From Harmothoe impar (taxonomy: Eukaryota > Annelida > Polychaeta > Phyllodocida > Polynoidae), in contig OX381717.1 in the NCBI GenBank assembly GCA_947462335.1, positions 44,559,523-44,623,522 of the forward strand: 64,000 bases of DNA, given 5' to 3'. Each line of letters opens with the position of its first letter. Positions within the stretch are counted from its first letter, which is position 1. Positions 10,351 through 21,165 of this stretch are shown piece after piece. The translations under genes and the position numbers were made by a program. Below the pieces are notes generated by a model. The model made no database searches and had not been told where the DNA came from. It worked only from the letters and a program-made list of their open reading frames with translations.

Positions 10351-10659
10351 ATTCAAAACTTGAAGAGAACTGGTTGTTTAGAATCAACTGTTTAGAATCA
10401 ATTTCATGTTTCTCCTGATATTATCTATTTTACCTCTACTTCCTTCTACACGTTTTTCTATCGTGCAGGATGGTGTATACGTATAGAGTATACTATTCAT
10501 ACAGCTCATTCTGTTACAACTGATGTAACAATCAGGCCCAAATAAGTGGCTGGCAGGCAACTTTATGGATACTTTGCTGTGTATCTTGTCCATCTAGAAT
10601 CATAGCGGAGCAATCCTAAGCCCCTCCGTTAAATATTTTTTTCATCTCGCCAACTCTCT
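10351..10659. other. Unit B spacer, nothing recognised
   Basis: Short repeat of TTTAGAATCAA near 10378-10402; otherwise featureless. Confidence 0.3.
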
Positions 10660-11130
10660 GACTGATATCTGCATCCTTTCCACCCACACGGTCTTTATCT
10701 TTATTGGCCTGAATTAAGCATTGTGGTGTTATTCTATCAGTGTGCCCCTCTAGCCTTTTTTGCATCCTGCCCCTACCTTGCATCCAGTCGCCGCCACACA
10801 AGGTAGCTAACACCCACACTAGCGTTGTTCTCTTTGGTCTTCTTTTTCTTCTCTTTTTCCCATGTCTGCTTTGCCAAGTGGCTTCATTTACAATAGGTCC
10901 ACAAGAAACTACTCTACAATCGTTCATGAGGATAAATGGTGGGCCTTGGGTGGAGATGGGATGGGGAAAATTCGGGCTTGGGGGGTAAATTAGGTTATAT
11001 TGCCCACTCAACTCAAGCATTAACCCTTGCTCTGCAAGTCCTCATTTAGAGATGGTCCTGATGGTTGGCTTAAGGGAGGATGGGTTAAGGCCTTAGTGGG
11101 GGCAGCGGGGTGATGGCTGCACTGGCCTAT
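10660..11130. repeat. Unit B block b6
   Basis: In this unit the minus strand stays open for 134 codons (10616-11020), spanning both shared peptide-like segments (NEATWQ and QCLIQANKD). It is the only unit where the frame is intact across the whole block. It includes a basic run (KKRRKRRPKR) that is mostly a pyrimidine tract on the plus strand. Coding status is doubtful because A, C and D carry stops or shifts. Confidence 0.5.
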
Positions 11131-11454
11131 TGCATGGAGATGACCTAGCTCTACTAGTATCATAGTAGTTGGCACCCAGGTCTAGTAGCCTGCTGTATCA
11201 CTAAGTATAATGCAGAGTACCCTTTTTTGCCTACCAACCAATCATTCCCTATACACTGCCTTCCTGCCATCTGAGAATCTGAAGCTAATAAGGGCTGGAA
11301 TGACCATCATATTTGTATGATTTGACCATTCTGTTTATCAGGGTACTTAGAACACAAAATCGTTTTCATCTAAAAGATATACAATGGATGTGGAAAGACC
11401 TCCATAACCCAAAACCATCCTGTCACATCTAGTTGATTTAATTAATGTTGAACC
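11131..11454. other. Unit B spacer, nothing recognised
   Basis: No gene or repeat identified. Confidence 0.3.
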
Positions 11455-11620
11455 AAGAAACAGGAAAAGCACCAGGAATTAGATACTCTGAATTGGCTTA
11501 ATGGGCTGTGAGGTGTTTAATTAGGAGGGTAATGAGCTCTCAAAAACCAGGCTTACGTGTGACGGGTCACAGGGGGGAGACTGCACCTTTCAGAATAATG
11601 CTGATATAACTGCTGAGAAT
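11455..11620. promoter_or_regulatory. Unit B block b6b: conserved AT-rich element
   Basis: Partner of 5560-5720. Contains GTTTAATTAGGAGG and AATGAGCTCTCAAAAAC. Not found in C or D. Confidence 0.45.
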
Positions 11621-12254
11621 GGGTTTTGATGCTATCATTTTGTCATTTTGATGATGGACCTCCATGCTGTTGTTTTTATTTTAGATTGGGTTATACTCTG
11701 GTGAATTTGCAACAAGTTGTATGAGGGAGATGTTTAAAATATCATAAAACTCATTTCCCAAAACAACTCTCTATGACAATATATAGTTAATTTGAGAAAT
11801 TCCTGATACTTTATAAAGCTCAATTGAAATCATGTCTGTTTCCTAGTTCCTGTGTATACTGCTGTGTGAGCTGCAAGAGAAAGTGTTGATGTGCTAGTGT
11901 GTCATAGATTTCTGTTGTATTTAGTCTGAATAGGCCATCTCGATTTTATGAGTTTTGGGCTTCTCTGTAAGCTGATATATATATCTGAATGCTGATATAT
12001 CATAATACTTTTATCAAATTTTGTGAACTTATCTAAAGATGATGCCTGCTCTGTGGGCAGTTATCTGCACAGTGTGTGCTGCTTTGTGTGTTTTAGCTTC
12101 TCAGTTATTTAATCTGTCCCAGTAAGTTTTATTTCCTGCTCTGTGTGCTGCTAGGTCTACTCCTAGGTATGCAGTACTTGCGTGTGTCAACTAGCCTCCT
12201 TAGGTTTGCCTCATGAGCCGCTCGGAGCTCTACAGTCTGGCTCTGTGAGCTTCT
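11621..12254. other. Unit B spacer with CTGCTCTGTG words
   Basis: Repeated short words (GCTCTGTGTGCTGC, CTGATATAT) shared loosely with units A and C. No gene recognised. Confidence 0.3.
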
Positions 12255-12520
12255 CTTAGTCTGTGAAGTGCTCAGTGGCAGGTCTTTAATTAGGCATTAG
12301 AACACCCTGTAACATGTCGGTAATTGGCCTGGCTGGGTGTCAACATTGGGCTCTGTGTACTGGAACCTGCATGTGTCAGTGTAACACCTGTACTCACAGT
12401 CTCCTTCTACGCATAGATATATCGCCCAGATAAGACTGGATTTACCTTCTGGAGGAGGCATGATTTAAAACTGATATAGTTTAACATCGGTGACTGGTAT
12501 AAATACTATGATTATAGCAT
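12255..12520 (+). repeat. Unit B block b7
   Basis: Same core as 6330-6580. Acceptor-like CTCCTTCTACGCATAG followed about 73 bp later by GGTGACTGG, aligned with the donor position of unit A. A 9-nt insertion relative to A lies in the middle of the core. Confidence 0.4.
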
Positions 12521-12689
12521 GATAATCTAGTCCATTGTCACATCATTTTCTCACACACTTTATATGCTTTTAATAAAAAAGAATAGGATGCTATAAACTA
12601 TATCAACCGTATTTTTCTGAATCAGCCTACAGTATATCAAGTTATAGGCAAGGCTTTGCACTACACTGTATATCCATAGTCTATCTTTT

Positions 12690-13000
12690 CAACCTGTAAG
12701 TCGCCAATTCCACCCACGCTAACCATGCACCTAGAGTCCCACAATCCCATTCTCTATTTCCCTCATGAATGCCCCTACATATCAGTACATAGGAGGGTAC
12801 TATTTCAGTGCTCCTAACAGATGATGTTTAACTGCTGGTTGGCATGCCTACAAGCTGGAGAGCACCTCTCAACAGCTCAGCACTGTTCAACACCCTCCAT
12901 GTAAGCTACAGCATCTGGCCCCTGGAGAAGATACTCCATTTGAGGAAACTGCTCCCAAACATGAACCTTAACTCTAATGTGTGTCACAAGTAGTTCCATG
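12690..13000 (+). repeat. Unit C block b1
   Basis: Third copy: MPTSW frame 12844-12993 (49 codons, TAG). Flanking sequence upstream (GAATGCCCCTACATATCAGT) is nearly identical to unit D. No clear AATAAA follows. Confidence 0.6.
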
Positions 13001-13309
13001 ACATGTATTCCAAGGTTACTTGGGAATCTAAAAGACGTAAGTTTGAGGGAATGAGGATCGACAATTACCAATTTGGCATTCTAAAAATCAATATGATTAC
13101 TTTTGACAAATTGTCGTTGCATATGTATACATCTATAATCATAATATACACAATATCCGCATGCAGTGGACACAAATAGTATTCTAAATGTTCATACCAT
13201 CTACAAAATACCTCATTGTTAACATACTATAGTTGTATGGAAATGGCTCAAAATGAGTAACATTTGAAAATGGTTTGCTAATGATCTCTCGTTTTTTTAT
13301 GTATAATAT
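13001..13309. other. Unit C spacer, nothing recognised
   Basis: AT-rich, no feature seen. Confidence 0.3.
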
Positions 13310-13530
13310 GCAGGGTCAGTTTACTTTCTTTGCACAAAGCATCATAACAAAGAGGGACCAATGCATACGCTGCAGGTGGTGGAGCATCCTTTTATTAAAG
13401 GGGTCTCCACTCTATCTGGCTCCTGGTTCAGGTGGTTAAGGGAGATTGACATATAGAATTATCACCTAATAGAAGTGAAGCTGTGGCCAAAGTGACAATG
13501 ATTGTACTGTAGTGGAAAGAGCACAATAGA
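13310..13530 (-). pseudogene. Unit C block b1b: degraded copy of the unit D minus-strand frame
   Basis: Aligns with 19840-20110 on the same strand, but indels and at least one TGA and adjacent TAAs break the frame that is open in unit D. If the D frame is a gene this is its pseudogene; otherwise it is simply a diverged repeat block. Confidence 0.35.
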
Positions 13531-13645
13531 GTAGATTAGGGTGGATTCCATTTAACTGGGGGTAGGCTCATATATCAGGCATGTCTAGGATGCCACAATG
13601 TCTCAGTAGCATTTGTATACACGATATGCCAATAAGGTGCATATA

Positions 13646-13989
13646 AGTAAATAGACAAAGGCCCATGGCCAGAGCATATTTTGGTACCGTTCCCCCCAAG
13701 GTGAGGCAGGGGCCGTATCCCACGAAGCCGCAAGCTGAGTGGGATGCGGCCCCAGCCTCACCGAGGGGGGAACGGTACCAAAATGTGCTCAGGCTATGAT
13801 CCTTTGCCTTTATTTCATGGTTTTTACTCTTCAAAATATGTTTAATTGCATATAAATGGCCATAATAATTTGAACAAATGATGACGTCACAGGCCATGGG
13901 ATACAGGAATACCGTATCCCATGGGGGGCATGGGATACAGGATTTCTAGTACTTAAGCATAGTGGTCATCGTATCCACCATGAAATAAC
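13646..13989. mobile_element. Dispersed element with long hairpin, copy 1
   Basis: About 340 bp, found again inverted at 55764-56157. Arms 13679-13723 and 13739-13783 pair at 41 of 45 positions around a 15-nt loop, ending in TTTTGGTACCGTTCCCCCC. The rest carries GATGACGTCACAGGCCATGG and a repeated CATGGGATACAGGA word. No coding capacity; likely a nonautonomous foldback transposon. Confidence 0.7.
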
Positions 13990-14279
13990 TATTATTACGC
14001 TACATCATGCCAACCATGGGGTGATAATGAACCATGGGTGCAGCTTGGGCTGATACAAGTGCATTCACATCATTGCAGATTATTGTAAGCCTGAAAATCA
14101 ACGAGAAGAATCACAATAAAGGTGATGTATGTTTCAAAACTGATTTCATCTTTGACATGCTGTCCAAGTGATTTTCGAAATTGAAGGTAAAAACTAATTT
14201 CCTGTTGGTGAAAAATGGTATTCTTGTCATTGTTATGGTTATAAGCCTTATTCATAAGAGTTTATTCATATGTGCTGAA

Positions 14280-14640
14280 ATAATTCATCCCAAATGTATG
14301 CCTAGCTTTCATCTCATCTCCAAATCCCAATAACGCTAGAAGCCAATACCCCTAAACTCTACCTCCCCCTTTGCCTGGCTACAGAACTTTACCTATCCTG
14401 GAATAGTTCAAATGGCTATGGACACATACAAATAATATTATGTCTCCCCTGTCACATCCATGTGTACTGTCCAATCCCATGACCCAAATAGTATTTCCCG
14501 CAGATTCCTTACATAAATTCCTTCATCTAAAAGGAAATCTCTATTGTCAAGACATTTACTGTTGAAAGCTCTCTCCTCTTCTCAAATCCAGGGTTGTATA
14601 GATAGTGTTGATTGCTTCTGCAATGTGTAAGTTCATTAAT
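14280..14640. promoter_or_regulatory. Unit C block b3 (diverged)
   Basis: Recognisable by CATCTCATCTCCAAATCCC, GTCTCCCCTGTCACATCCA and CCAATCCCATGACCCAA. The TGATGTAACA sites present in A and B have decayed. Confidence 0.4.
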
Positions 14641-14689
14641 CTGCTTCATATCTGATTCCAAATAGGCCAACTTCATTGAAAACTTTAGA

Positions 14690-15260
14690 TGGACTTATAT
14701 ACATAATTCCTGTTTAGTCGCAAAGTCCTCAACACACCATCGAGCTACCGAAGTGTCCTCTCCTATAAATGGCCAGTTCAGTTCTGTCAATACCAATCCA
14801 CTCTACTGTATCAACCACCCCTCATCCCATCTCATTTGCATCAAGTGCGGGTCTGTGATTTGGGAGTGTGTATCCAGTCCCTGCCTGGTGCTATATATAG
14901 CGCTAGAAGGATGGTGCATTCGCAACATGAACTCTTCTTCAAACACCTACACCCTGTTCACACTGGAATAACTTCATGTGTATCCACTGAGGCAGATCTT
15001 ATCTGAAACCTGAGACGAAGACTCCCCCTAATTGTTATGAGACCTATATTCTGTGTTAATTAGTGAGGTAGGCACATCTTTCTCCTTTCTTTTCCTTTGG
15101 GAATTATATTGTGTAAAGTAGAATATTGATTTTAATTACATGTCAGGCAATGCCGGCAGACAGATAAGCTTGGTATTGCCAGTCTAACATGATTTATTGT
15201 GTCAGATTGCAATCATTAGGGAGGCATGTCTAAACTCATTTATCATAGTTAATTTGTCAT
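14690..15260 (+). promoter_or_regulatory. Unit C block b4: octamer/TATA element plus highly conserved AT-rich element
   Basis: ATTTGCAT octamer at 14834-14841 and TATATATA at 14892-14899, 58 bp apart, resemble a rightward polymerase II promoter. From about 14990 to 15250 the sequence is nearly identical to 20880-21130 in unit D, far more so than the other C/D blocks. It includes GTGTTAATTAGTGAGGTAGG and ATTTTAATTACATGTCAGG. A short 72-codon open frame (14753-14971) ends in the shared TLFTLE-stop, but upstream residues differ. Confidence 0.55.
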
Positions 15261-15624
15261 TCTCTTCTCAGGTTGCAGTGGAAGAATCATACCACATATT
15301 TCTTTGTCCACCAGGTTGTAAGAATATTACTTCATTCTAGTAAAAATGGATCATAATTATTATCTGGTTCATTATCGTAGATCTAGGTCAATTGCAGAGT
15401 AACTATCATTTCATGATGGTGCTGGCCTTTCTACAAGATTAGTGTAGATTACTGAAGCCATCCTATTGTTAGGATTCCTAATAACATTTCCAAATACAAG
15501 CTCTCTTTACATGATTAGTGAAAAAAAGGAGATGGTACCCTATAAACATTTAATTTAAATGCCATTTAATTTTTAACATTTCATGTAAGTCATACAGATG
15601 ATGTGTCTCATGTACCTGGGACTA
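15261..15624. other. Unit C spacer, weakly similar to unit D
   Basis: Scattered matches with 21166-21500 (GATCATAATTATTATCTGGTTC-like); no gene. Confidence 0.3.
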
Positions 15625-15850
15625 TGTGACATCTAGTCTAGGTCAGCTGAACACAGAGATATACAAGCACAGCATATTGATCAAGGCAACCTCCGCTCTA
15701 CATCTAAATGGGTCTAGTTCAGTCCTATATCTCCCACCAGTCCATACCCTACACCGTACCCTCTCCTGTCACTGGAGATCAATAAAATACAGCCATATAA
15801 ACACACTGCACCCCACAACATTCCAGGATCAAGGTTTGCAGCTGTAGGTT
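15625..15850 (+). repeat. Unit C block b5
   Basis: Frame starting MTSSLGQLNTEIYKHS runs 73 codons, but diverges from the A and D copies after the shared CHWRSI-like segment because of indels. Confidence 0.5.
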
Positions 15851-16269
15851 TATATTAACCATACTCCGGCCTCTGTACCCAGAAACATCTTATCATCAGA
15901 GTGATGTCCCAAAATTGTAATAATATAATTATATAAAGAATTAAATTTAATGCGTCTTACCATCTTCAGAGCAACAGGCACCTGTTGCAACATTTCTGAA
16001 AATGCAAGCCTTGTTCAGTTGTATTCATTATTATTTCAATACTTGTCAACTTCTTTAAAGTTTTGAATAATCAGGACATAATATCTCGCCTTGATTAGTG
16101 GGACCTCCTTATTAGAGAATATCATCAACACTTCAAGGTTTTGTAAATAAGATTCAACTTTCATGAATATGACCATTTGCTGAAAGAAATGACCATTTTC
16201 ATGACTGCGCCAGGAAAAAAATGATGGCACAACCAATAAAGACTACAAAAACAAGACATTAATTTTAAA
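15851..16269. other. Unit C spacer, nothing recognised
   Basis: No feature seen. Confidence 0.3.
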
Positions 16270-16500
16270 AACAAGTTCTGCTGATCATGCCTTTAGGATG
16301 TTACTGCTTTTCATTATGAATGGGTTTTCTGCTTCAATCAATTGGCAGTATTTCTCCTCATGTCTTTCGGAGGGGAGTTTTTTTGCAAATCCTTTTGCAT
16401 TTGAAAGCCTGATAATATACAATTGGAACAGTTCATTTAGGACCATGGGTCTCATATCCTTTACATACCTATTATTCTCCTCCTTCATTCTAGACAATCA
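16270..16500 (-). repeat. Unit C block b5b
   Basis: Minus-strand frame 16285-16497 (70 codons), lysine/glutamate-rich with LIEAENPF near its end. The matching plus-strand core is TTTAGGATGTTACTGCTTTTC. Related copies are in B, D and at 27545. Confidence 0.4.
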
Positions 16501-16654
16501 ACAATACTGTGTGTTATCATTGGCAATTAAAACTTGTCATCATGTTATCATCAGACTCAAATGAGTGGACAGCTCAGTCAGTGTAATTTAGATTCTTCCC
16601 TCTTATCAATCTAGAACCATTGGTGAACAAACATAATAATCTCACAACCCTGTA

Positions 16655-17100
16655 TCCTCTCAGGCTTTTATGCAGCCCTACGCTCTCCATCTTTCCATTT
16701 ACACAGTCTTTATCTTTATAGGACAGAATTAAGCATTGTGGTATACCTCTATCATTCTCGATATCCAAGTGCCCAAGATAGGCAGGTAACACTCACACTA
16801 GTATTGTTTCCATCAGACTCAATGTCATTTTTCTCCAGTTTTGCCTGGCACAGTGGGTTTATTTTCATGTCCACCAGAAACTTGTTAACAATCTTCCATG
16901 ATGGTAATTCTTGAGTGGGGATAGGACAGGCAGGTTGGGGCTATATTAGATCCCTGGTCAACAGTGTACTGACACATTAACCCCCAGGCTCCAGGATCTC
17001 ATAATAGAGATAGTTCTAGAGGTTAGTTTAAGGGAGGATGGGTTATGGCTTTAGTGGAGGCTGTAGGATAATGGTAGTGGCCTCCTGTATTGGATATGGG
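16655..17100. repeat. Unit C block b6
   Basis: Carries the shared cores AGTCTTTATCTTTATAGGAC and GTTAGTTTAAGGGAGGATGG. On the minus strand GTGAGTGTTACCT is a good donor at the position conserved in all units. Confidence 0.5.
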
Positions 17101-17179
17101 TAACTAAACGGTCTGCATTCTATAGCATTAAGCATCGTTAAAGGAAATTGTGTGGGATACCCACACCAATTGAATACAT

Positions 17180-17430
17180 GTATACGCCCACCCTATCTCA
17201 GCTATTGCCCACTACTTCCCCGGCCTTATGTCTGTGGCCAAGCATCATGGGCAAAATCTAGAACCAATAGACTTTGAGTACTTGATAAGACTGTATCATA
17301 TCCCCAACTTTATCATAGCTCTTGCCCACTACCTCGCTCATGTCATGTCTTTGTGATTGCACAGTGATATGAGTCTTTCATGGTTAGAACCTAAAAGCCA
17401 TAGACTTTGGGTAATCAATAACAATCAGAG
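17180..17430. repeat. Local tandem duplication of about 125 bp in unit C
   Basis: 17185-17290 and 17310-17425 are two diverged copies, each going from TTGCCCACTAC through a TCATGTCT-like word to ATAGACTTTG. Unit D has a single copy (about 23135-23245). Confidence 0.6.
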
Positions 17431-18234
17431 CTAGACATCTGATGAGCTGGGTGCTCAATGCTGAACAGGTAGTGATAGCAAGAGATAACTATGGTAGTTA
17501 CTGATTCATGGATCAGCGTTAATATCTTACTTGTTTAAACTGTTGAATGTATATCTTAAGTGTATCAGAGGTTTTTACAGCATGGCAAGAGATTAAAGGG
17601 CGGTTTCAAGACGTTGACTAGTAGACTCATTTACAGAGAGCAGTACCATAAGGCAAGACACGAGTGAGAATTCAGGGAAGGAGACAGGAAGGCCACAAAG
17701 TAGGCGTTAAGGTAAACAAGGTGTCAGGCATGGAGGCGATTTAGAGGCAGGAAGCAGAGATGGGCTCCTGTTGAGTTGCCTTGTTCTCTTCGAGTACTGC
17801 TCTATCACCTGCCATAAAGATTTGTCTCTGCAATGTATTATCTGTGCTGGTCTGTCTGGGTTTTATTGCTATTTATTCCAACTGGCTCAAATACATGTGA
17901 TGAGTTTGGATATGAGCTGATGTATTTGCTGCTTCGTTCAGCAATTGATATCTGTAGTATCCTGTTATATCAGAATACTGGTATTTTCAACTAATGTGTA
18001 AGTAATATCTAATATGTGGATCATTCTCTGATATGGGTGTTCTGTGCCACAGGGCATGCTAAGGGAGCTACTCTGAGCTAGTCTGACTCTGTGAGTTGTG
18101 ACACTGCATTTCTGAGCTGTTTGCTGCTCTGGGAATGCAGTTCTGTGTGTTTCAACTAGCTTCCATAATGACATGCCTGAGGAACCACTCTGAGTCTGTA
18201 GTCTGGCTCTGCAAGCTCTTTAGTCTGACTTTGG
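17431..18234. other. Unit C spacer
   Basis: The first part (to about 17530, GATTCATGGATCAGC) matches 23300-23360 in D. The rest holds GCTCTGTGAG-type words and no gene. Confidence 0.35.
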
Positions 18235-18460
18235 GAGTTGGTGTGGGAGGTGTGAAGTGGCAGGTCCCTAATTAGGGTGTAGAGCACCATACTGATTGTG
18301 GGCAGAACTAAGGCTCTGTTTAAAGGACCCTGTGCATGCCGATTCCACACTTGAATTTTAGTCTCTTTTTTCACAGGGACAGCTTATTATAGGCCAGGTT
18401 GGGAAGGATTATTTTGTAGAGGTTGAGGGAATAAAGAAAGATATTGGTCAAGATTTGAAA
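18235..18460 (+). repeat. Unit C block b7
   Basis: The strongest acceptor of the three copies (TCTCTTTTTTCACAG), followed about 87 bp later by GCGGTAGGAAA at the aligned donor position. Downstream of the acceptor this copy is open (starts GQLIIGQVGKDYF), whereas A and B differ in frame. Confidence 0.45.
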
Positions 18461-18559
18461 GCGGTAGGAAAATACACCTTAAAGTTGTCCAATGTCTTGT
18501 CCTTTGCTTTTTTACAGGTATAAGTACAATTACCTCCTAGAGTATAATTATTATATCAA

Positions 18560-19130
18560 TATGGTATTCTCTCCCATTGCCTCATCCGCCTGTCTCTTCA
18601 CTATGTCAGTAACCCTGGCTATACCAATAGGCCCATCTATTGTGTGCCTAGAAGTCCAGATACACTGTCTACCATCTTATTACCGACTGTACAAAACCAA
18701 TGCATGACAGAGTGGAGTAAAAGCTCCTTCATCCCCAGTTTACTCACACCAGGCCCACTCCTCCATACAGTTGTTGGATTAAGTGCAAACCGTAGACTAC
18801 AATACTTGCTATACCTCACACACACACCTAATGTTGCAAAGCATTCCATGTTGATTCAGATGAATAGAGAGCTTTATATTTAGAAAATGTCTAATGCAGA
18901 TTTTTTATGTTTATGGTTAATTACATTGTACAGCAGCATTCTGAAAATGTATGAAACAATATTAATAATGCACGAGTTCATTATTTGAACGTGGATAGGT
19001 AAATCCGATAAACTTTTATACTTACTAACCTCAGTGGTACATACAGGTGTACTATAAAGTCCTAGCCAGTTATCATGGGAACTCACCTGCAACCAAAAAA
19101 AGATGAAAAGGTGGATCAGGGTCAATCAGT
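18560..19130. promoter_or_regulatory. Unit C block b8 with X-box
   Basis: Matches 7200-7640. X-box GTTATCATGGGAAC at 19069-19082. Minus-strand reading gives a strong acceptor (TCTTTTTTTGGTTGCAG) and a GTAAGTA donor flanking a 61-bp open segment. The A equivalent is 58 bp, a 3-nt difference that keeps frame. Confidence 0.45.
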
Positions 19131-19319
19131 TATACACAATTCAATCACAAGTAGCAACTACTTTGTTATCCATGAATTCTCTAAAATGTAAGATGAACAC
19201 TCGAATTCATACACTGAAGAACATTATCTAAGCTCTATCAACAGTTTGATTAGATATCAACCTAAAGTGTATGCAGTTATTTTTAGCACAATACATATCT
19301 CAATAGTCTACCCTTATAT

Positions 19320-19610
19320 ACCTACAACATAAAAATTGTAACCATGCACCCAGAGCCCAACAAAGTCATTCTCCGTTTTCCCTATGAATGCCCCTACATA
19401 TCAGTACATAGGAGGGTGCTATTTCAGTGCTCCCCACAGATACTATTTAACTGCTGGTTGGCATGCCTACAAGCTTGGGAGTACCTCCTAACTGCTCAGA
19501 ATTGCTCAACACCCTCCATGAGCACTACAGCCCCTGGCCCCTGGCTGAGACACTCCATTTGAGGGAATTGCTCCCGAACATGAACCTTAACTGTAATTTG
19601 TGTCTGAGGG
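19320..19610 (+). repeat. Unit D block b1
   Basis: Fourth copy. Frame from 19463 keeps the MPTS start and the NTLHEHYSPWPL core but reads through the usual stop to 19645 (60 codons). AATAAA occurs at about 19660. A second frame from 19344 covers the upstream half in this unit only. Confidence 0.6.
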
Positions 19611-19854
19611 AAAAAGTTAAGGGACATTATCAATTACCGTTTTAGCATTCAACAAAATTAATAAAGTATTTTACTTAGGACATTTTTCTGCCAATATTTC
19701 ACTTTTTGCTTGCAACATTTTCCTTTGCACTTAAAATTATACCAGCTTTGTGACTTCATCTAAGGGTAGCCCCACGAGGAGCGCACAAAGGGAATCCTAA
19801 GTTTGCAGACCATCTACAACAAAACCTCTATTATAACCAGTGTGCCTGTTTGGC

Positions 19855-20100
19855 TTAAAGGGGCAATATTTCAAAAGGGTTTTCTAGTGATCTCTCCAGT
19901 TTAGAGGAATCAGATATAAATTCATGCAAAGTCAGTTTATTTCGGAAGGGTTCTGAGAGACCAATGCCTCTGCTGCAGTTGGTTATACATCTCTTGAAAA
20001 GAGAGACTTCCACAGTATCTGGCTCTGGGAGCAGGTGGTTGAGGGAGATTGACATATAATCATCACATAATATAAGGGAATCAGGTGCAGCTGCAGCCAA
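19855..20100 (-). CDS. Unit D block b1b: possible small minus-strand frame, function unknown
   Basis: Open for 81 codons on the minus strand; the first ATG in this frame is at 20055, giving 66 residues. A TATTTAAA box lies upstream on the same strand (20151-20158). The peptide includes NHLLPEPDTVEVSLFKRC and NKLTLHEF and is not recognised. A second ATG nearer the TATA box (about 20110) opens a different 43-codon frame. The unit C counterpart (13310-13530) is broken. It may be a young gene, an exon, or chance openness. Confidence 0.25.
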   Translation of the reverse strand: MAAAAPDSLILCDDYMSISLNHLLPEPDTVEVSLFKRCITNCSRGIGLSEPFRNKLTLHEFISDSSKLERSLENPFEILPL

Positions 20101-20189
20101 AGTGACATTGATTGTTGCAGTCAGAGCAGAGTATAAGTGGATGGATTTGATTTAAATAGCTGAGTGAAGGCTAATATATCAGACACTTT

Positions 20190-20300
20190 AAAGGAACTAC
20201 AATGCCTCCAAGTCCCCAAATCGTTATTACACCTGAAACAAACAACCATGATCTCTTAATCCCCTCCATTACATTCACCATTGCAGTGCAAGCAAGTACC
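20190..20300. repeat. Unit D remnant of block b3
   Basis: CCTCCAAGTCCCCAAATCG and CCCCTCCATT-type matches only; the CCAAT/TGATGTAA part is gone. Confidence 0.3.
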
Positions 20301-20559
20301 TGTAGTATACAACCTAGATTCATCATACCGGCACGATGCATGAATTACATGCACAAGTCATGTGCAGGTCTTTTATCTACTCATAAGGCATGGTGTGCTG
20401 TTCTTGAAATGGGTTGGGGATGACTGTTGTGATATATCAATCGTGGGCATTTGAAAGGTGGGCTCTGAAATGTGCAGGGTCCATATTATCTTTCCCTGAA
20501 TGCCTAAAAATCTATCAGAAAAATCATAATCTATGTGATATATAGTTCAAAAGCCATTT

Positions 20560-21165
20560 TATCTTTGACATTCTGCCCGAGTGAAAAAAAAGTGTTTCCT
20601 ATGTAGTGTACCAGACCATAGATACCAAGTCACCAGTCCCCAACCCACCATCAAGCTACCCAAATCTACTCTCATCAAAATGGCCTGTTCATTTATGTCA
20701 ATACCAATCCACTCCACTGTACCCCTCATCCTATCTTATTTGCATCAGGTGAGGGGCTGTGATTTGAGAGTGCGCAATGGTGCTATATATAGCAATGAAA
20801 GTGTGGTGCGTTCACACCGTGAACTCATCATCACCCACACCCTGTTCACACTGGAATAACTTCAAGTGTACTCGCTGAGGCAGATCTAATCTGAAACCTG
20901 AGAGGAAGACTCCCCTAATTGTTATGAGACCTATATTCTGTGTTAATTAGTGAGGTAGGCACATCCTTCTCCTTTCTTTTCCTTTGGGAATTATATTGTG
21001 TAAAGTAGAATATTGATTTTAATTACATGTCAGGCGATGCTGGCAGACAGATAAGCTTGTTATTGCCAGTCTAACATGATTTATTGTGTCAGATTGCAAT
21101 CATTAGGGAGGCATGTCCAAACTCATTTGTTATAGTTAATTTGACATTCTCCTCTCAGGTTGCAG
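20560..21165 (+). promoter_or_regulatory. Unit D block b4: octamer/TATA element plus conserved AT-rich element
   Basis: ATTTGCAT at 20738-20745 and TATATATA at 20784-20791, 46 bp apart. Then CTGTTCACACTGGAATAACT and a long stretch (about 20880-21130) nearly identical to unit C. Potential donor GTGAGGTAGG near 20950 in both copies. Several TAATTA and TTTATTG homeodomain-like sites. Confidence 0.55.

Noticed and set aside
10616..11020. 134-codon minus-strand frame in block b6 as a full gene
   Set aside because: Only unit B is open; A, C and D carry stops or shifts in the same block. Kept as a repeat block with a possible decayed exon.
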